DNA of 64,000 bases from Eonycteris spelaea (Eukaryota > Chordata > Mammalia > Chiroptera > Pteropodidae), in the NCBI GenBank assembly GCA_003508835.1, contig PUFA01000068.1:7254001-7318000 (forward strand), read 5' to 3'. How positions within the stretch are numbered: the stretch's first letter is position 1; every line of letters starts with the position of its first letter. Below the pieces are notes generated by a model. That model saw only the letters and a program-made list of their open reading frames with translations, had not been told where the DNA came from and ran no database searches. Shown one piece after another: positions 31,815-43,678 of the stretch. A program made the translations under genes and the position numbers.

Positions 31815-33330
31815 GATTATTCCATAAATGTTTACTGAGAACCTGTTACATACCAGGAATCATTTTAGATGTAGCAGAAAATTCAGCACTGAACCAAACA
31901 GACAAAAACAACCTCATTTAAGGAATTACATTCTAATGGGAGGAAGAGCCATTAGAACATTAGTTACACTGTATGTTAGAAGGTAGTAAGTGCTATTGAG
32001 ATGATGAAAAATAGAACAGAGTAAGAGGAATGGAGAGTGTCAAGTAAGGAGTGAAATTATAAAATGGTTAGTCAATGTAAAAATTTATTGCGATGGAATT
32101 TGAGCGAAGACTTGAAGGAGGTAAATGTATTTGTGGGAAGAGTGTTCAAGCAGATGGAACAACCTCTGCAAAGACTCTGAGGCAAGAATGTGTCTGTCAT
32201 GCAAGAGCAAGAACAAAGAAGGCAATGTTCCTAAAGCAGAGGGAGAAAGAGAGAGAATAATAGATGATGAGGTCAGAGGTAATCAAGGACCTGATGTTAT
32301 TGGTCTTGAAGGTTATAATAAAACATTGAACTTTTAATTTTGGTCAGAAGAGTGATGCTATCTAATTTAACATTTTAAGTGATTCTGGTTGCTGTTTGGA
32401 GAATATATTGTATCAGGACAAAGGCAGAAGCAGAGAGACCAGTTAGGAATCTAATATAGTAGTCCAGATAAGAGGTGATGATAGCTTGAGCAAGGATGCT
32501 TGAAGGGTAAGCAGTGAGAAGTCGTAAGATTCAGGATATATTTTGAAGATAGTCAAAAGTATTTCTCATCTGTGGTGAAGGAGAGACCTTAAGAATGATA
32601 CCAGAGTTTTGGTTTGGGAACGTGAGGGACGGATTTTCCATTTCTTGGAATGAAGAAGATTGTGGGTAAAATAAAGTGTTTATAGAACTTAAATTTCCTG
32701 TTTTGTGACATATTTCAGACATGAAATGACTTTAGCTATTTCATTAGAAATATTGACTCAGTAGTAGCTATACAAATCTGAATTTCAGAAGAAAGTTTTG
32801 GGGTGAAATGTAATTTTGAGAATTGTTGATATAAAAACACTTTAAAACTTTGTGACCAGGTCTGAGGAGTGAGCCATGAGACCTACTAACTTTTGGAGTT
32901 CAGGTAGATACAGAAAAATCAACAAAAAGAACTAAGCAGTAGCCAGAAGGGTTTGGAGACAACTACAAATGACAGTCACTCGAACAAGAAAGAATGATCA
33001 AATGCGTCAAATACTAGGCTGGGTAGACTAAGATGACTAAGAATTAACCATTGAATTTAGCTTACATGGAGGCCATCCATGATCTTGACAAGAGAAGTTT
33101 CAATAAAATGGCAAAGGTAAAAATCTGGCTGGAGACTGTTTACTAGAAAACAGAAAGATGACAATTAGAGTTAGCAAGTAGAGGCACCTCCTTCAAAGAA
33201 TTTGGTTTAAGTAGAAAGTGGAAAATATTCCAGTAAGTAGAATAGTAAGTATAATCAAGGAAAGAAGGTTTTTGTTTGCTTATTTGGAGATGAGTAAATA
33301 ATTGTATTTATTGCTTTGGGAATAAATACA
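31815..33330 (-). mobile_element. Long L2 LINE remnant, antisense, about 1.5 kb
   Basis: Reverse L2 with unusually long continuity: tail ('ataccaggaatcattttaga', 'acattctaatgggaggaaga'), 'gcgaagacttgaaggaggta', 'gtgggaagagtgttcaagca', 'gcaaagactctgaggcaaga', 'agagaccagttaggaatcta', 'gtccagataagaggtgatga', 'tcaggatatattttgaagat', then the upstream RT-proximal part ('agatgactaagaattaacca', 'ttgaatttagcttacatgga', 'tgatcttgacaagagaagtt'). On the minus strand this is the C-terminal part of the L2 reverse transcriptase. All frames are broken. Bases 32190-32288 recur at 35010-35112. Confidence 0.85.
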
Positions 33331-33539
33331 ACAGACAGGTAAAATAAATAGTGATGAAGAAAGAGAGAAAAGAAAAATGGGCAGTGTTCTTGAGTGCATG
33401 TCCTAGTGCTCAACAGAGGAAAGGCAGAATATAAGGGCACAGATACATGTCGGTTTTTCGAGATGGTATTGGAACAGGTGGAAATTTTCTTCTGAGCACT
33501 TCACTTTTCTCAGCAAAGTAAGAGACTAGGCTTCATACT

Positions 33540-34400
33540 CTATGCACATTTGTACAGTTAACATATTTAGCATATTTTGTGCTAGGCCCAGAAGGTAAAT
33601 ATAACATGCATCCATTTCCTTCAGGAAATTTGTACTCTAGAAGAGATACACATTTCCACCTAAAAAAATGAATTTTATGTTTTTAAAAATACAATATTTT
33701 TATGAAACTACACAAGAAAGGGGTACACAATAAGGGGACTTGTGAGTAGATGACAACAGAGGAAACTTTCCTCAGAAAGCAATCTCTAAGAAATGTGAAT
33801 ATCAGTGGTGGATAGTACTTTAGAGGTTACAAACAATATTTCAGACAGGAGGAATCGTGTGTGAAATAGCTGGAGTATAAGAGTTCACATGGCAGTACAA
33901 GGAAATGTCTATGATAGTAGGACAGATGACAGGTTGGAAAGTTGCCAGAGGCAAGTTTACAGATCCAGAAGTTGAAGAGTTACAAAAAATTTTATCTTTT
34001 GAACATCTGGAAGGGATTTAAATAGGAGGTTTATATGGACATATTTACATTTACTGTCTAAAAAGATCATTGGGTCAAACATGAAGAATGAAAAAGAGTA
34101 AATTGAGAAGTCAAATAGAATTAAGCATTATTTCCTAGTGAGGTGGGAGGAGGTGGGTCAGATTACTAAAGCAGAAAAGATTTTGGAGGGAAGTGGATCC
34201 AGGTGACAATATTTAAGAAGAGGTGTCAACTGGGTTTGAGTAGTGATTGGATGTGGATGGTTGGGGTGAAGGAAACGAAGTGTCAATGACAGGATATGAC
34301 TTGGTGGTAACTAAGTGAAGTAGAGATAAAGGGGAAAGATCCTGAGTTCAACTTTCAGGAATGTTATGTGACACCCAAGTGAAGTTTTGAAGAAGACAGG
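33540..34400 (-). mobile_element. Second L2 LINE remnant, antisense
   Basis: It starts again at the tail end ('attttgtgctaggcccagaa', 'ttccttcaggaaatttgtac') and proceeds through 'gtgtgaaatagctggagtat', 'aaaaagatcattgggtcaaa', 'agtgattggatgtggatggt' and 'atgttatgtgacacccaagt', in reverse-L2 order. It is a separate insertion or a local repeat of the preceding L2. Confidence 0.65.
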
Positions 34401-34491
34401 AATGAGTTTGGAATGCAAGGAAATTTGTTTAATTAAAATTAGGAATTAGAAAGTGATCTCCATAGAGATAATTCAGCTTGCAACCAACCAC

Positions 34492-34517
34492 TAAAAAAAA
34501 AAAAGAAAAAAAAAATC
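34492..34517. repeat. A-rich simple tract
   Basis: Two A runs interrupted by single G. Confidence 0.8.
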
Positions 34518-35009
34518 TTCAAAGAACAAAATAGGCCAACAAGTTCACGTTAAGGTCACTGTTAACTGTTTTTATCACTAAGCCTAACAGCCATTATATT
34601 TTATTCCATTTTTTATTTAGATGATAAATTACCATGTTGCTTTAATGTTTCAATGTAAAATTGTCATATATTTGAAGTGAAAAGTATATAAATATTATAC
34701 AATTATCCTTCGTACTTTTATTTATTTTAAATAAAGAGTGTGTCGCTACAGAGTATTTATACCTAACTTATTTTATTGGTCATATTCTCTGGCTACTAAT
34801 TTTCATAAAAGCTTACTTGGGGAAAACAAAACAAAACACAGGAAAACACCTTTTATTAAAAGTTGGGCTAAACCGAATTAGATTGTCCACAGCACAAGAA
34901 GTCATTTACTGTTGATATGGCCTCTATTGCTGGCGGTATTTCCCCACAAATCTAGTGAGCTCTGTGAAAGGTTAATGTCACCATTTTAGCAGCCAATGTA
35001 TATGAGCCG
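34518..35009. other. Unique DNA
   Basis: Nothing recognised. Confidence 0.4.
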
Positions 35010-35112
35010 ATAGTGTGTCTATCATGTGTGAGCAAGAACAAGGAGGACAATTTTCCTAAAGCAGAGGGAGAGAGGGGAAGAATAATAGATGATGAGGTCT
35101 GAGGTAGTCAGA
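35010..35112 (-). repeat. About 100-bp copy of the L2 segment at 32190
   Basis: It shares with 32190-32288 not only L2 wording but lineage-specific changes such as 'ttcctaaagcagagggaga' and 'agaataatagatgatgaggt'. Identity is roughly 85% by eye. Neither flank continues as L2, so it looks like a locally copied patch and not an independent L2 insertion. Confidence 0.7.
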
Positions 35113-35905
35113 GTGTAGTAAGAATTAGCATATTGTGTTTTTTCTAATCATTATTTTATAACATGTGTGCTTTTCAATAGAATATCTTTAGTCCATACTC
35201 CAAACAATCCAGCATACAATAAATAAAATTAATGTATTTTGGGTCATGAATTTACTAGAGTTTTACATTCTAAATTCATCCAGATTCCTCAGTCATACCG
35301 TCTGATCAGTATTATCACATCTAATACAGATTAAAAATGATGCTTGAGGTTAGGGCATTTTCTGGAAGTGGCAGATAAAAGAAGTCAGATTTAACATCTA
35401 TGTATTCTCTATTACAGTATACTACTTCCTCAAGTCCTGAAAGCAAACAAAAATGTAAGATATATATATAAATAACAATCACCATACAAGGGAGGGTCAT
35501 TGAGAACTGGTTCCAAAGAAGTACTTGTCTTTTTTATAGAAAGAATCCTCCAAATTCTTCATGTTGTTATCCTTTTGTACACCATTATTGTGTACATTTC
35601 CCTGATGCTTTGGGAAGAATTTGGAGTCTTTACAATGAAAGATGAGACCTTTATTGTGTCAGAATAGCAATTTAATTTATCTCTGACAAGGTTTCCCTTT
35701 CTCCCAGCATAAATCAAGTTCCAGCTGATGTCATTCCCTATAATGTCAAATATAAAACAAGGGAAAAGTCATTTTGGGCTTGCACTGGGGAAAGCAATGA
35801 GAAAATGTCTTTTAGTTTCCTGTGAGCACTGTTATGAAGGTTCCTAAATTTATCCCTTGAGTATCCAAAAGCTAGAGATTGAGTATTACACAGAACTACT
35901 GGACC
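35113..35905. other. Unique DNA
   Basis: Nothing recognised. Confidence 0.4.
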
Positions 35906-35907
35906 TA

Positions 35908-35995
35908 GTCTCACAGGATCATTCTAAAGATAAAATTAGATAATCTGAGTAATGAGATTTAGCACAGTGGCCAGCACTTAATACATTTTCATTTT
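35908..35995 (+). repeat. MIR SINE 3' part
   Basis: 'gtctcacaggatcattctaa' with 'ataaaattagataatctgag' then 'agcacagtggccagcactta' matches the downstream half of MIR. Confidence 0.55.
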
Positions 35996-36059
35996 ATATA
36001 TATATTTTTTCCTCCTTTCTGTTCCTATGGTTGATTACTTCAGAATTTTGCAAGAAAAA

Positions 36060-36122
36060 TCTCTCCCTCTCTCCTCTCCTCTCCCCTCTCCTCTATTCTC
36101 CTCTCCTCTCTCCCTGTCTCTC
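36060..36122. repeat. CT-rich low-complexity tract
   Basis: Irregular (CTCTC)n polypyrimidine on the plus strand, about 60 bases. Confidence 0.95.
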
Positions 36123-36784
36123 CAATTTATTCTTAGAGTTTGGCTTTCTAAACTATAAAGAAAAATATCATACAATTTCCTAATTTCAGTATTCTAAATG
36201 TTAACATCTAGTTTCATCTAGGCTTTAAGGGAATAAAATAAACTTACAGGTCTGCCAAAGTTAAAAATATTGAAGTATTTATGCTAACAATTTAAGCAAC
36301 ATCAAAAGTATTTTCAAAAGACTATGGTAAGTGTGAAAATAAAGTACAGAAAAAACAGAAATAAAGGAAATTAAGCTGTAGCAGAAAGTTCTAAGATTTA
36401 CAGCCTGACACTTAATTTGAAGGGTTTGGGGAATTTTTAAGAATATGTGTGTAAATCTAGGAAAGGGAGAAAAGCATGGGAAGATATACAAGGCACAGTA
36501 GTGCTGCATATTTAGAAAACTGCACAGATTTGGCATAAGTGAAATAAAAAATCCAAGTGTGGAGCTGAGATTGGGTCCAGACTGTGGCTACCTTCTGTGC
36601 AGAAGCACTGCATTTTACCATTGGAGTAGAGGAGAGCCACTGGAGAGTCATGATCAGAAATGCCAAGATCTGAGCTCAGGTAATAATTTTGGCATCAGTG
36701 TGGAATTCCTCAAACTAAAAGCCAAGTTTTGTCCTTAATTTCATCCTGTTACTCACATGTCAAATGAACACAAAAGTCTGATCA
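36123..36784. other. Unique DNA
   Basis: No repeat assigned. Overlapping minus-strand frames at 36279-36666 have no recognisable motif. Confidence 0.4.
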
Positions 36785-37430
36785 TTTCACTTATTGCTGG
36801 AACCCATCCATCCCTCTCATTTCTTCTGACAATTCCTGATCCGAGGCACCAGTATATCTCACCTGGATTATTTAACAGATGTTCTAACTGGTTTCCCAAC
36901 AAGCCCTTTTCTCAGGTCCTACCCATTCAACATCTAGGCATCCATTCAAACTACAAATGTGATCATGTAACACCTTTGCTGAAAACCATTCAGTGCCTCC
37001 TCATAACAACTAAAACCACCCAAAATAACCTTTGAGGTCCTGAAAAACCTGGACACATTTCACCTCTCCAGGTGTCCTCCATAACAATGAACTATGGCTC
37101 TCCAAACTGCAGTCCTATAGAAGCTCCACTTGGCCCACACCATATTGATTTGGGCTCAGGCTTCCTTCCCCCAGTGTATTCCTCCTGCCTGGAGCATGCC
37201 TCCCTGACATCACCTAGCAATGAAAGCCTTTTCTTTCCTTCAACTGCAGACGTCTCTTTCACTACCAATCATCATACCTTCAGTTACCTGTTCAGTGCTT
37301 GTCTTCCTGACTAGATGAGGAAGATGCAAGGTCCATGTCTTCCTGATTCACTGGTGAAACCCAGTGCCTAGTATGATACCTGGCAAGTAACAGATGTTTA
37401 ATGCCAAACACATTTGCTAAATGAATGAAT
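36785..37430 (+). mobile_element. L2 LINE 3' region, well ordered
   Basis: Sense L2: 'gttctaactggtttcccaac', 'aaatgtgatcatgtaacacc', 'tttgctgaaaaccattcagt', 'gcctggagcatgcctccctg', 'gtgaaacccagtgcctagta' and the tail 'aatgaatgaat'. Frames are broken. The plus-strand open stretches at 36757-37035 and 37072-37314 are this L2 and not genes. Confidence 0.9.
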
Positions 37431-37434
37431 AAAA

Positions 37435-37620
37435 TGGGATGCTCTCACTGTGCTAAGTGTTATTGCTACAAAGACACACACACACATATGACCCCTTGTC
37501 CTCAGGGAATTCAGTCTATTAGGTGAGGGGAAGTAATGAACAAAATATAAGTCTGATTCATCCTACTGCATAAGGACAACCACAGGCTACAATAAAACAT
37601 AATAAATAAAAGTTTCAAGG
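37435..37620 (-). repeat. L2-like fragment, antisense
   Basis: 'gtgctaagtgttattgctac', 'ccttgtcctcagggaattca' and 'gtctattaggtgaggggaag' match the reverse L2 start, placed tail to tail with the preceding sense L2. Confidence 0.55.
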
Positions 37621-38164
37621 TACAGGCTGTATCTAAAGTAGATCTAAGGAGTTGAGACTGTAGTCTGGCTGATAGAATATCAGAGAAAGTGAGAAGAAGG
37701 CAAGGGTGGATGCTATATCAAATAGATGGTGGATCATTAATGTCTGCAGATCCAATAATCACAGGTTTAGGTATTTTATAGTGACCCTATAGATATAGAT
37801 AGCAAACCCTACTACATTTAATTTCCCTGAGGTAGAAATGTGAATTATTCATTCTGTAAAGCTGATTAATGTTCAGGGCTGAGTTACTTTGCTAATAAGA
37901 GCCCAGATGATCACCTAACATCCTTATCACTTAATATTTTCAGTCTTAAAGTATATTGCCATACAAAGAGTAATAGTTCAAGTTACTACATTTTATAGGT
38001 TACAGATACTGTATAGGTACCCTGCAGGATTCTTAAACATTTTGAGACATAACCTTCTTAAATTTACAGAAGCCTGATATTTAATATGAGCATTAACATA
38101 TATAGAATGTATATCTAGAGTACATGTATGTAATCATATATGTATAGACATACATGCACAGAAT
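37621..38164. other. Unique DNA
   Basis: Nothing recognised. Confidence 0.4.
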
Positions 38165-38400
38165 ATATAGGAATAAAATAATAGCTATTATTCAGTACCA
38201 CACTAAATATTTTTCACACACCATCTAATTTTGTCCTCGCACTATCTTCAAGAGTTAGATGGTAATATGCCAGTATACAGATTAGAAACCTGAAGGCTTG
38301 ATAGGGTAAGTAACTTAACTTGTCCTTTATCCTAGGGTCACAATGAGGATTTGAACTCATTTTCTAGCTCCTTAGCTTATTCCCTAAATTAATATGATAT
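38165..38400 (-). repeat. MIR SINE, antisense
   Basis: 'atctaattttgtcctcgcac', 'agattagaaacctgaaggct', 'ggtaagtaacttaacttgtc', 'ctagggtcacaatgaggatt' and 'tgaactcattttctagctcc' give a near-complete reverse MIR. Confidence 0.85.
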
Positions 38401-38904
38401 ACTACCAACATCAATATAATTGATATCTAATTATACCTTACGAATGAGGAAAAATATTAAGGTTCTTTAATGCAATCAATGAAAGAGGCAATGTTATTGT
38501 CTTTGACATTGTTATGGCAAACAGAGGAAAAGTCCTGAAGCTTCAAAGGCAACCTCCTGCAAAAGTGTTGAGTTTGTTGGTTTTGCTTTCTGCAAGAAGA
38601 GCAGCCTGCATGACTAAGCTTTTCCATTGCTGCGGGATTAATTTCAGGTATCAGAGGTGTACTTGTGTACACTGACGGCTGGATCTACTGCTCTTGGAGG
38701 CACACCTCATTCCTTATGCCATGATTAGTCATCTCTGTTGCTCTTCCATGTGTAAAATAGATTAAGCTTTCTTGGTATTATCTTCTAAAATATATTACAG
38801 AGTACTTCACATGGAATTTCTTTGTTTTACAGAGTAAAGGAAAAGGGAGCCAAATGAGTCTAAGCACAGATTTGCATATCTTTTCAATGTTTGAGGGCTT
38901 ATCT
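38401..38904. other. Unique DNA
   Basis: Nothing recognised. Confidence 0.4.
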
Positions 38905-38957
38905 AATTTATTTTATTTTATTTTATTTTATTTTATTATTTTATTTTATTTTATTTA
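38905..38957. repeat. (TTTTA)n microsatellite
   Basis: About ten pentanucleotide units with one shortened unit. Confidence 0.95.
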
Positions 38958-39115
38958 GAAAATATTAAGTTTCCCCACTCTAGGCTTTTTATATAAATTG
39001 ATGCATTGTTCATGACCAATGATGGTGACCATCTTTCCATATACCTGTTGGCCATTTGTGTAAGTCTTTTTTTGGGGAAAAAAAAAATTCTTTATACTTC
39101 TTGTTCCTTGCTTTT

Positions 39116-39170
39116 CTTCCTATCATTTCTGTAGGGCTCCTTCTTCCTATCTATTTCTGTAGGGCTCCTT
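39116..39170. repeat. 27/28-bp tandem duplication
   Basis: 39116-39142 and 39143-39170 are the same unit ('ttctgtagggctccttc' core), differing by one inserted base. It lies in unique sequence. Confidence 0.95.
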
Positions 39171-39769
39171 CTTCTATTTTAGCTCACACAGGACTTGTGT
39201 GTGATCTGATTGGTCCCTTTAGTTAGGTACAACTGACAGTTTTAGGAAGGGGCCTTCCCCACAGAGTTCTTCCAGACAGACTGCCCATCCTGATACTGTC
39301 TCCAACAGTGTTTGCAAAGATTAAACAGTCTTTCAGCATTAATGCACTTAGTGCTGGGCGTTGTGGAAACAAATGAAGACGCATACAGTTAGAATAAGCA
39401 GCTTGTTTAGTCACTTATTTAGTCAGAACTTGCTAGATCAAGGGAGTTAACCACCATCATTGTGTTTTGGCAGAATTCAAAGGCAACGGGAATGGGAAAA
39501 CTTTCTAGTTAAAAAAAAAAATAGGTCTGTTTTGATTGGAGATCATTGGCAATGGGCAAGTTTTTAAACAGGTTAACTAAAAAGCAGGGTATCATATGCA
39601 GTTGGTGTTTAGGGAACATATTGAGCGTTCTCTGGTTGGTCCTGAGGCGGAAGCAAAAGATAAAGAAAGTTGACAGCCATCTAACACTTCCTATTTTGGA
39701 CCAATTGCTACAGAGGTTGTGGTTTGGCTTCCTGTTTAGTTACTGCAGAGTTGAGGGTCAGAAGTCTTG
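39171..39769. other. Unique DNA
   Basis: Nothing recognised besides a short A run near 39510-39520. Confidence 0.4.
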
Positions 39770-42590
39770 CAATATTTTTTACACTTCAATAGTAATTCAT
39801 ATATATTTTACATTGTATGTTCACTGCCCATAGTTAGATTCTTTTCTCTCACTGCATATTTGACCCTTTTTACCCCATCTACTTTCACCCTCACCACCCA
39901 AACCTCTGGTAACCACCAGTCAATAGTCCATGGCTGGCCATGAGTCTCTGTTTGTTTGTCCTGTTCATTTGAAATGTGATTTTCAACATTTTCTGTCTGT
40001 CTTATTTCACTTAGCATGATTATCTCAAGGTCCATCCATGTTGTTGCAAATGGCAGCATTTCGTCTCTTCTTATGGCTGAGTAATATTCCATTGTATATA
40101 TGTACCACAGCTTCTTTATCCAATCATATTTTGTAGGACACTTCAATTGCTTCCATGTCCTGGCCACTGTGAATAGGTACTGTGAATATTGGTGTGCAAA
40201 TATCTTTTCAGATATGGGTTTTCAAGTATTTGGGGTAAATACCTAGTAGAGAGATTGCTGAATCACATGGTAGATCAACCCTAAGTTTTTTTGAGGAACC
40301 TCCATTCTGTTTTCCTTAGTTGTTTTACCAATTTGCAGTCCCACCAGCGGTGTATGAGGGTTCCTTTTCCTCCGCATCCTTTCCAACACTTGTTATTACT
40401 TGTACTGTTGATAATAGCTATTTTAACAGGTGTGAGATGGTATCTCATTGTGGTTTTGATTTGCATTTCCCTTATAGCAAGTGATGTAGAGCATCCTTTC
40501 ACATGTTTGATGGCCATTTGTATGTCCTCTAGGGAGAAGTGTCTGTTCAGGTCCTCTGCCCATTTTTTTGATTGGATTGTTTTTTGTTGTTGTTGAATCA
40601 TGTGAGTTTCTTTGTATATTTTGGATATTAGGCCCTAATCGGAGGCGTTGCTTGCAAATATATTTTCCCATTTGGATGGTTGTCTCTTAACCTTGTTGAT
40701 GTTTCTTTTGCTGTGCAGAAGCTTTTATTTATTTTAGCTTTTACTTCCCTTGCCTTTAAGATCAATTAAAAATCCTCTTTAAGACCAGGGTCCATGAGTT
40801 TAGTTCCTATGTTTCTTCTTATGCATTTTATTGTTGTTTCAGGCCTTATATTCAGGTCTTTAATCCATTTTGAGTTAACTTTGGTGTTTGCTGATAGACA
40901 AGAGTCTAGTTTCATTCTTTTGCAGGTGGCTTTCCAGTTTTCCCAGCACCATTTATTGAAAATGCTTTCCTTTCTCCACTGTATGTTTTTGGCTCCTTTG
41001 TCGAAAATTATTTGCCCATATAAACATAGGTTACTTCTGGACTCTCAATTCTGTTCCACTGATCTGTGTGTCTCATTTTTTGCCAATATCAAGCGACAGT
41101 GATTATTGTTGCTTTGTAGTCTAATGTGAAGTTGGGCAGAGTGTTGCCTCCAGCCTTTTTTCTCAGGATGGCTTTGGCAGTTTGGATCTTTTGTGCTTCC
41201 ATACAAATCTGATGAATTTTTTTTTGCTGTATTTCTTTTAAAAATGCCAGTGGTATTTTAATGGGGATTGTAATTAAATCGAGATAATGCTTTAGGTAAT
41301 AAGGCCTTTTTAACTATGTTGATTCTTCCAATCCAAGAACATGGAATATCTTTCCATTTCTTTGTATCTTCTTCAATTTCTTTTAATAGGGTCTTAATTT
41401 TCATTATATAGGTCCTTCACATGTTTCATTAATTTTTATCCTAGGTATTTTATTCTTTTTGTTGCAATTGCAAAAGGAATTATTTTTTCCACTTTTTTTT
41501 CTGACATTCATTATTGAGTATAGGAACTATGGATTTTTGAACATTGATTTTGTATCCAGAAACTTTACTGTATTTGCTTATTGTTTCTAGTAGTGTTCTT
41601 GTGGAGTCTTTAGGGTTTTCTGTATAAAGAATCATGTCATCCAAAATAGTGACAGTTGACTTCTTATTTCCTATTTGGATGCCTTTTATATCTTTCTCTT
41701 GTCTGATTGCACTCTTAGGACCTCCAATGTTATATTGAATAACAGTGGTGATAGTGGACAGCCTTGCCTTGTTCCTGATCTTAGAGGGAAGGTTTTTAGT
41801 TTTTCACATTAAGTATAATGTTGGCTGAGGTTTGTCATATGGCCTTTATTTATGTTAAGGTACTTTCCTTCTATACAATTTTGTTAAGTGTTTTGATCAT
41901 AAATGGATGCTGATCTTGTTGAAGGCTTTTTCTGCATCTATTGATATGATCATATGATTCTTATTTTTTAATTTGTTTATGTGGTGTATCACAATCGATT
42001 TGTGTATATTGAACCATCCTGTCCCCTGGGATGAAGCCCACTTGATCGTGTATAATCTTTTAATATTTGCTGTATTGGTTGCTAGTATCTTATTTAGGAT
42101 TTTTGCATCTGTGTTCATGAGAGATATTGGTCTGTAGTTTTCTTTTTTTGTGTTACTTTACCAGGTTTTGGTATCAGGTAATATTGGCCTCATAAAAAGA
42201 GTTGGAAGTATTGTTCCTCTTCAATTTTTTGGAAGAGTTTGAGGAGATAGGTATTAAATCTTCTTGAATGTTTGGTAGAATTCACTGGTGAAGCCATCTG
42301 GTCCTGGACTTTTACTTTTTGGTAGGTTTTTGATGATTGTTTCAATTTTCATACTGCTGATCAGTCTATTTAGATTTTCCAGTTCTTCTTGATTTCAGTC
42401 TAGGAAGGTTGTATTTCTAAGTACTGGTATATTTTTTAAGTTATTAAATTTGGTGTTATATACCTTTTTATAATTCTTGTATGATCCTTTGTATTTCTGT
42501 AGTGTCTGACATAATTTCTCCTCTTTCATTCCTGATTTTGTTTATTTGTGGTCTACTACCCGCCTCCCGTGTTTCTGACCTGTGGTAGCT
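39770..42590 (-). mobile_element. L1 LINE, 3'UTR and ORF2 RNase-like/RT region, antisense, 2.8 kb
   Basis: Left end is a bat-type 3'UTR ('gtatgttcactgcccatagt', 'aacctctggtaaccaccagt'). Minus-strand ORF2p pieces are clear: WIKKLWYIYTMEYYSAIRRD (near 40110), the WWDCKLVQLRK-like segment at 40320, and the RT segment with [12 protein letters not shown] near 41920. The family sequence there is DAEKAFDKI, so the conserved Asp after Phe is Asn in this copy. The Y/F-A-D-D catalytic motif near 41645 reads I-L-D-D. Multiple frameshifts and stops make it dead. The endonuclease end is missing at 42590. Confidence 0.9.
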
Positions 42591-42599
42591 CTTATAAGC

Positions 42600-43084
42600 A
42601 GATCACTTGTTTTCAAAAGTATTCGTGTGCAGATTGGATATTATTTGTTGAATTTTAGATGTTCATCTTATTTCAAGGGAGAGAATTGGGGACATCTCTC
42701 ACTTTTCCGTGCTTCTAACAATACTCATTTTTATTTTCAGTCTTTAGAATGCACACTGGATAAGGTGTACTTCTTGTTTTCGATGAGTCTAGGCAAAGGA
42801 AACTGAATTATATATGAAATAAATTATGTACAAGTATAAATATCAATAATACATGTGCAAGTTGCAGAAGGTGACACTGGGGGAAGAGGGATTTTTATGG
42901 AGGAAGGAAATGATAAAACCTATGCTGGGTTTGGAAGGATTAGTAGAATTTTGCCAAATACCCAAAGGATGAAAAAAGTATCAAAAGAAGAGAGAATAGC
43001 ACACATAAACACAGAGAAATATAAATCAACAAGATGTGTGAAGGGGAAAAACTGTTTTTGTAGTTGTTTGAAAATATACTATGC
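42600..43084. other. Non-L1 stretch inside the L1 block; right half L2-like
   Basis: 42600-42855 is unassigned. 42860-43020 ('gcagaaggtgacactggggg', 'ggaaggattagtagaatttt', 'gccaaatacccaaaggatga') resembles reverse L2. It replaces the expected L1 endonuclease region. Confidence 0.4.
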
Positions 43085-43213
43085 AAATCTGTGCCTTTTT
43101 ATTGGTGATTTTCAGCCATTTACATTTAGGGTGATTATCAAAATATTGAAGCCATTTTATAGCCATTTTATCTTTAGCTATCTGGTAGCTCGGTGTCCAT
43201 TGCTTCCGTCCCT

Positions 43214-43244
43214 GTTTTTTTTTTTTTTGTTTGTTTGTTTGTTT
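43214..43244. repeat. Poly(T) and (TTTG)n
   Basis: About 14 T followed by four TTTG units. Confidence 0.95.
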
Positions 43245-43343
43245 CCTGGTTGGGTTTTGTGATTTTCCCTTGGTCATTCTTTGTTTATGTTATATTTTCA
43301 GTTTCTGATCTTTGGCATGTGGTTACCATTACAAATGTAGAGG

Positions 43344-43402
43344 GTGTGTGTGTGTTGTGTGGTGTGGGTGTGTGTGTGTGTGTTGTGTGTTGTGTGTGTG
43401 TC
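43344..43402. repeat. (TG)n with TTG interruptions
   Basis: TG dinucleotide array with irregular TTG and GG steps. Confidence 0.95.
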
Positions 43403-43646
43403 TAGTTGTCCTTTTTCTTCTTTGTGCCTTATCTACATTCTCTTTTGTGAATTTGGATCTTTGAATCCTACCTTTTTGTATTATTTCTCAATTTCTCACT
43501 GTTTATGCTGAATGCTCATTACTGTCTTCCAATAGCAAATCTCTTCTTATTGTTGAACCTTATAATACTCTGTTTCTTAATAAAGGTTGCAGTAATCTGC
43601 TTCTGTCTGCCTGATAGTTGCCTTCCTCATAGTTATGTGGGGGTTT

Positions 43647-43678
43647 TTGTTTGTTTGTTTGTTTGTTTGTTTGTTTGT
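43647..43678. repeat. (TTTG)n microsatellite
   Basis: Seven or more TTTG units. Confidence 0.95.

Noticed and set aside
36757..37314. Plus-strand open stretches of 80-92 codons
   Set aside because: They coincide with a sense L2 3' region whose wording is clear; not a host gene.
42855..43262. 135-codon plus-strand open frame
   Set aside because: It spans an L2-like scrap, the end of an antisense L1 and a poly(T)/(TTTG)n tract; a composite of repeats.
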